From Pleomorphovibrio marinus (GTDB taxonomy: Bacteria; Bacteroidota; Bacteroidia; Cytophagales; Cyclobacteriaceae): a stretch of 64,000 nt of DNA. This document shows, piece after piece, positions 62,077 through 64,000 of this stretch (the stretch's first letter is position 1; each line of letters opens with the position of its first letter). The stretch spans positions 186,001 through 250,000 of the forward strand of contig NZ_QCXY01000006.1 of the NCBI RefSeq assembly GCF_003347495.1, written 5' to 3'. The translations under genes were made by a program, and so were the position numbers. The notes under the pieces were generated by a model. It searched no databases. It saw nothing but the letters and a program-made list of their open reading frames with translations, and was not told where the DNA came from.

Positions 62077-62736
62077 TCATTCGAATTCCATTTCAGGCAC
62101 CTCTGAGGGAATGATCAATTTACCCTCCGTTTTTTCCTGGATAGTAGAAGCAGACACTCCTGGTGCCCTTTCAATCAATTTAAAGCCTCCCTCTGGCAAG
62201 ATTTCCAAAACCGCCAGATCAGTGACTATTTTTCTTACACATTTTACTCCGGTAATGGGCAATCGGCATTCCTTAAGAAGTTTGGACTTACCCTCATTAC
62301 TACAGTGCTGCATCGCTACTATGATTTGCCTGGCAGCAGATACCAAGTCCATTGCCCCTCCCATGCCCTTTACCATTTTCCCTGGTATTTTCCAATTTGA
62401 AATATCTCCATTTTCTGAGACCTCCATGGCACCTAGAATAGTCAGGTGCACATGGCCGCCCCTTATCATTCCGAATGATTCCGCAGAATCGAAAAGTGCT
62501 GAGCCCTTTACCATGCTTATGGTTTGTTTCCCGGCATTGATGAGGTCAGCATCTACTTGATCCTCTGTAGGAAAGGAGCCTATTCCTAACAATCCATTTT
62601 CACTTTGAAGTACAACTTCAAGTTCATCGGGTATGTAGTTGGCAACTAGGGTAGGGATGCCTATCCCCAGATTGATATACTGACCGTTTTTGATCTCCTT
62701 TGCAATGCGTTGTGCGATTTTTTCCTTGCTTAGCAT
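62077..62736 (-). CDS. scoB: 3-Oxoacid CoA-transferase subunit B
   Basis: A 219-residue subunit of a succinyl-CoA:3-ketoacid CoA-transferase, which moves CoA from succinyl-CoA to acetoacetate. It contains YINLGIGIPTLVANYIP, the catalytic glutamate in LQSENGLLGIG, and MGGAMDLVSAARQIIVAMQHC. It starts 18 nt after the A subunit, in the same operon. It belongs to ketone-body or short-chain acid catabolism. Confidence 0.92.
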   Translation of the reverse strand: MLSKEKIAQRIAKEIKNGQYINLGIGIPTLVANYIPDELEVVLQSENGLLGIGSFPTEDQVDADLINAGKQTISMVKGSALFDSAESFGMIRGGHVHLTILGAMEVSENGDISNWKIPGKMVKGMGGAMDLVSAARQIIVAMQHCSNEGKSKLLKECRLPITGVKCVRKIVTDLAVLEILPEGGFKLIERAPGVSASTIQEKTEGKLIIPSEVPEMEFE

Positions 62737-62754
62737 AGGTACTTTCGGGTTATT

Positions 62755-63453
62755 TTAGGTCTTTCTTATGGTTCTTTGCTCAATTCGTTTCTCATAATTG
62801 CTGCCCTGAAAAATATATTTCACGTAGATACCAGGTGTATGAATGGCATTAGGGTCCAATTCTCCTGCAGGTACCAACTCTTCCACCTCTGCAATGGTTA
62901 TTCTGCCGGCCGCAGCCATCATAGGATTAAAATTGCGTGCTGTTCCCTTATAGATTAAATTGCCGGCTGTGTCTCCTTTCCAGGCCTTCACCAGGGAGAA
63001 ATCAGCCCTCAACCACCTTTCCAGCAAATATAATTTGCCGTCAAATTCCCTGATCTCTTTACCTTCTCCCACTTCTGTACCCACACCAGCAGGTGTAAAA
63101 AAGGCAGGAATACCCGCTCCTCCTGCTCTAATCCTTTCTGCCAGAGTGCCTTGTGGAATGAGTTCCACTTCCAGCTCTCCAGAAAGTAATTGTCTCTCAA
63201 ACTCCTTGTTTTCTCCCACATAGCTGGAGATCATCTTTTTGACCATTTTCTCCTTCAACATCAGACCTATGCCAAAATCGTCCACACCGGCATTGTTGGA
63301 GATACAGGTTAGTCCCTTCAAGGGTCTTTCCAGCAGGGCTGCAATGCAATTCTCCGGGATACCACAAAGACCGAAACCACCCAACATCAACACAGAATGG
63401 CTCCCAATGTCCTTCACAGCTTCTTCGGCATTTTTGATGGTCTTATTGATCAT
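62755..63453 (-). CDS. scoA: 3-Oxoacid CoA-transferase subunit A
   Basis: A 232-residue partner subunit. [16 protein letters not shown] near residue 25, [15 protein letters not shown], and [18 protein letters not shown] identify the A-subunit. It is followed by scoB on the same strand. The start codon CAT (63451-63453) lies in a segment, ATCATTGCTAC (63449-63459), that is duplicated at 63542-63552 with a hairpin repeat between them. Confidence 0.92.
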   Translation of the reverse strand: MINKTIKNAEEAVKDIGSHSVLMLGGFGLCGIPENCIAALLERPLKGLTCISNNAGVDDFGIGLMLKEKMVKKMISSYVGENKEFERQLLSGELEVELIPQGTLAERIRAGGAGIPAFFTPAGVGTEVGEGKEIREFDGKLYLLERWLRADFSLVKAWKGDTAGNLIYKGTARNFNPMMAAAGRITIAEVEELVPAGELDPNAIHTPGIYVKYIFQGSNYEKRIEQRTIRKT

Positions 63454-63478
63454 TGCTACATCTGTTTGTTTTTTTAGC

Positions 63479-63552
63479 AGTCCTCCCGATTGCTATCGGG
63501 AGGAACCTCGCACCTGACTGCCTTCAGGCAGGTGTTATATAATCATTGCTAC
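63479..63552. repeat. Dispersed hairpin repeat, copy 4, with 11-bp flanking duplication
   Basis: Hairpin CCTCCCGAT/ATCGGGAGG (63482-63503), then AACCTCGCA, a second hairpin CACCTGACTG/CAGGCAGGTG (63511-63534), then ATAATCAT. The order CTCGCA...ATAATCAT matches the other copies. ATCATTGCTAC occurs before (63449-63459) and at its end (63542-63552). Confidence 0.65.
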
Positions 63553-63692
63553 CAATGATGAGTTACTAATTCACTCCACGAGCGTTGCAGGTTCGTTGCG
63601 GCCCCTGAAAAAACTCAGGAAAGGCCTGCAAGAAACCAAATGTCATTTCCTTTCTGTAAATGCCAATTTTTAGAACTCTGTGAGTCATCCTG

Positions 63693-63731
63693 GTCATGCC
63701 CTGACTGCCGTCAAGACAGGCTCGATTTCAT
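63693..63731. repeat. Dispersed hairpin repeat, copy 5 (partial), overlapping ribF stop
   Basis: A 39-nt segment with one mismatch to 35064-35102, containing CCTGACtgccGTCAAG and GCTCGATTTCAT. The TGA stop of ribF (63728-63730, minus strand) lies within the last bases of the repeat. Confidence 0.7.
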
Positions 63732-64000
63732 TTGGGCTTTAGTTGGAAGTAACTCATGGTAGAAATTTTATCTTTTGCTAATTGGGCCTTCAGTGAGTCC
63801 AAACCATCGAACTTTTTTTCCCTTCTTAAGAAGTCATGGAAATAGACTTTTATCTGTTTACCATATAAATCTCCTTCAAATTCGAATACGTGAACTTCCA
63901 CCGTTTTGTTTTGTCCACTTAATGTAGGACGGTTACCAATATTCAGCATCCCCTCTTTTAGCATTCCTTCCCATTCCACTTCCACCACGTATACTCCGTC
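63728..64000 (-). CDS. ribF: Riboflavin kinase/FAD synthetase, C-terminal part
   Basis: The last 90 residues of the bifunctional RibF enzyme that phosphorylates riboflavin to FMN and adenylates it to FAD. Visible is the kinase-domain pattern GVYVVEVEWEGMLKEGMLNIGNRPTL followed by VEVHVFEFEGDLYGKQIKVYFHDFLR, with the usual ending KLAQL-type region (LKAQLAKDKIS). The frame is open to the right edge, so the adenylyltransferase half lies outside. The stop codon is inside a dispersed repeat. Confidence 0.88.
   Translation of the reverse strand, partial: DGVYVVEVEWEGMLKEGMLNIGNRPTLSGQNKTVEVHVFEFEGDLYGKQIKVYFHDFLRREKKFDGLDSLKAQLAKDKISTMSYFQLKPK

Noticed and set aside
1-64000. tRNA, rRNA and CRISPR
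   Set aside because: I looked in the intergenic regions for cloverleaf-like sequences with CCA ends, rRNA-like stretches and regularly spaced repeats and saw none; the dispersed repeats are irregular in spacing and are not CRISPR.

Overview
The window is chromosomal DNA from a member of the Bacteroidota, most likely an aerobic, polysaccharide-degrading marine or soil member of the Cytophagales (Cyclobacteriaceae-like). This placement is inferred from a SusC/SusD pair, other TonB-dependent receptors, a PorP/SprF protein paired with a very large type IX secretion (T9SS) substrate, the gliding protein GldC, twin-arginine aminotransferases, menaquinone genes, and promoters that match the Bacteroidota consensus (TTTG, about 19 nt, TAnnTTTG). 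No rRNA, tRNA, CRISPR array, prophage or intact insertion sequence was found. Both edges cut genes: a SusC receptor on the left and ribF on the right.

Layout. 1-4.2 kb: SusC (partial), SusD and a small lipoprotein, ending in a long structured terminator. 4.3-8.1 kb: two paralogous Tat-signal HisC-like aminotransferases around an AEC permease. 8.4-11.5 kb: a small unknown gene with an S24-type XRE regulator, an unknown protein, a 2OG-Fe(II) oxygenase and a DUF2141 protein. 11.5-17.2 kb: menE and menB (divergent), an aldo/keto reductase, a crotonase and an isocitrate dehydrogenase. 17.2-24.2 kb: envelope polysaccharide genes (two glycosyltransferases, a flippase, a methyltransferase and YfhO). 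24.3-29.7 kb: PorP/SprF and a 1454-residue T9SS adhesin-like protein. 30-35 kb: a DUF6508-like protein, ffh, a lipoprotein and a LytTR two-component pair, followed by a tandemly duplicated repeat and a possible gene relic. 35.5-43.7 kb: an outer-membrane beta-barrel protein, pdhB, a phosphoesterase, a 51-residue basic protein, hisS, ybaB, a glycosyltransferase and a PspC protein. 43.7-50.3 kb: an apparent amino-sugar operon (TPR lipoprotein, ROK kinase, cupin isomerase, two NagX-like acyltransferases and a GH20-like enzyme). 51.6-56.9 kb: exopolysaccharide genes, including a receiver protein next to a pseudo-receiver/sugar-transferase fusion that carries a four-cysteine insert. 57-64 kb: a TonB receptor with an SGNH lipoprotein, gldC, scoB/scoA and ribF.

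Three themes run through the window. The first is envelope carbohydrate work: uptake through Sus/TonB systems, amino-sugar catabolism and polysaccharide export. The second is central metabolism (PDH, ICDH, menaquinone, CoA transferase). The third is a family of short hairpin repeats (about 5.5, 35.0-35.2, 63.5 and 63.7 kb) that sits directly at gene starts or ends. The most unusual candidates are the pseudo-receiver sugar transferase, the exported aminotransferase/permease group, and the hairpin repeats with their local duplications. Functions are read from sequence motifs and family knowledge only; no searches were run.
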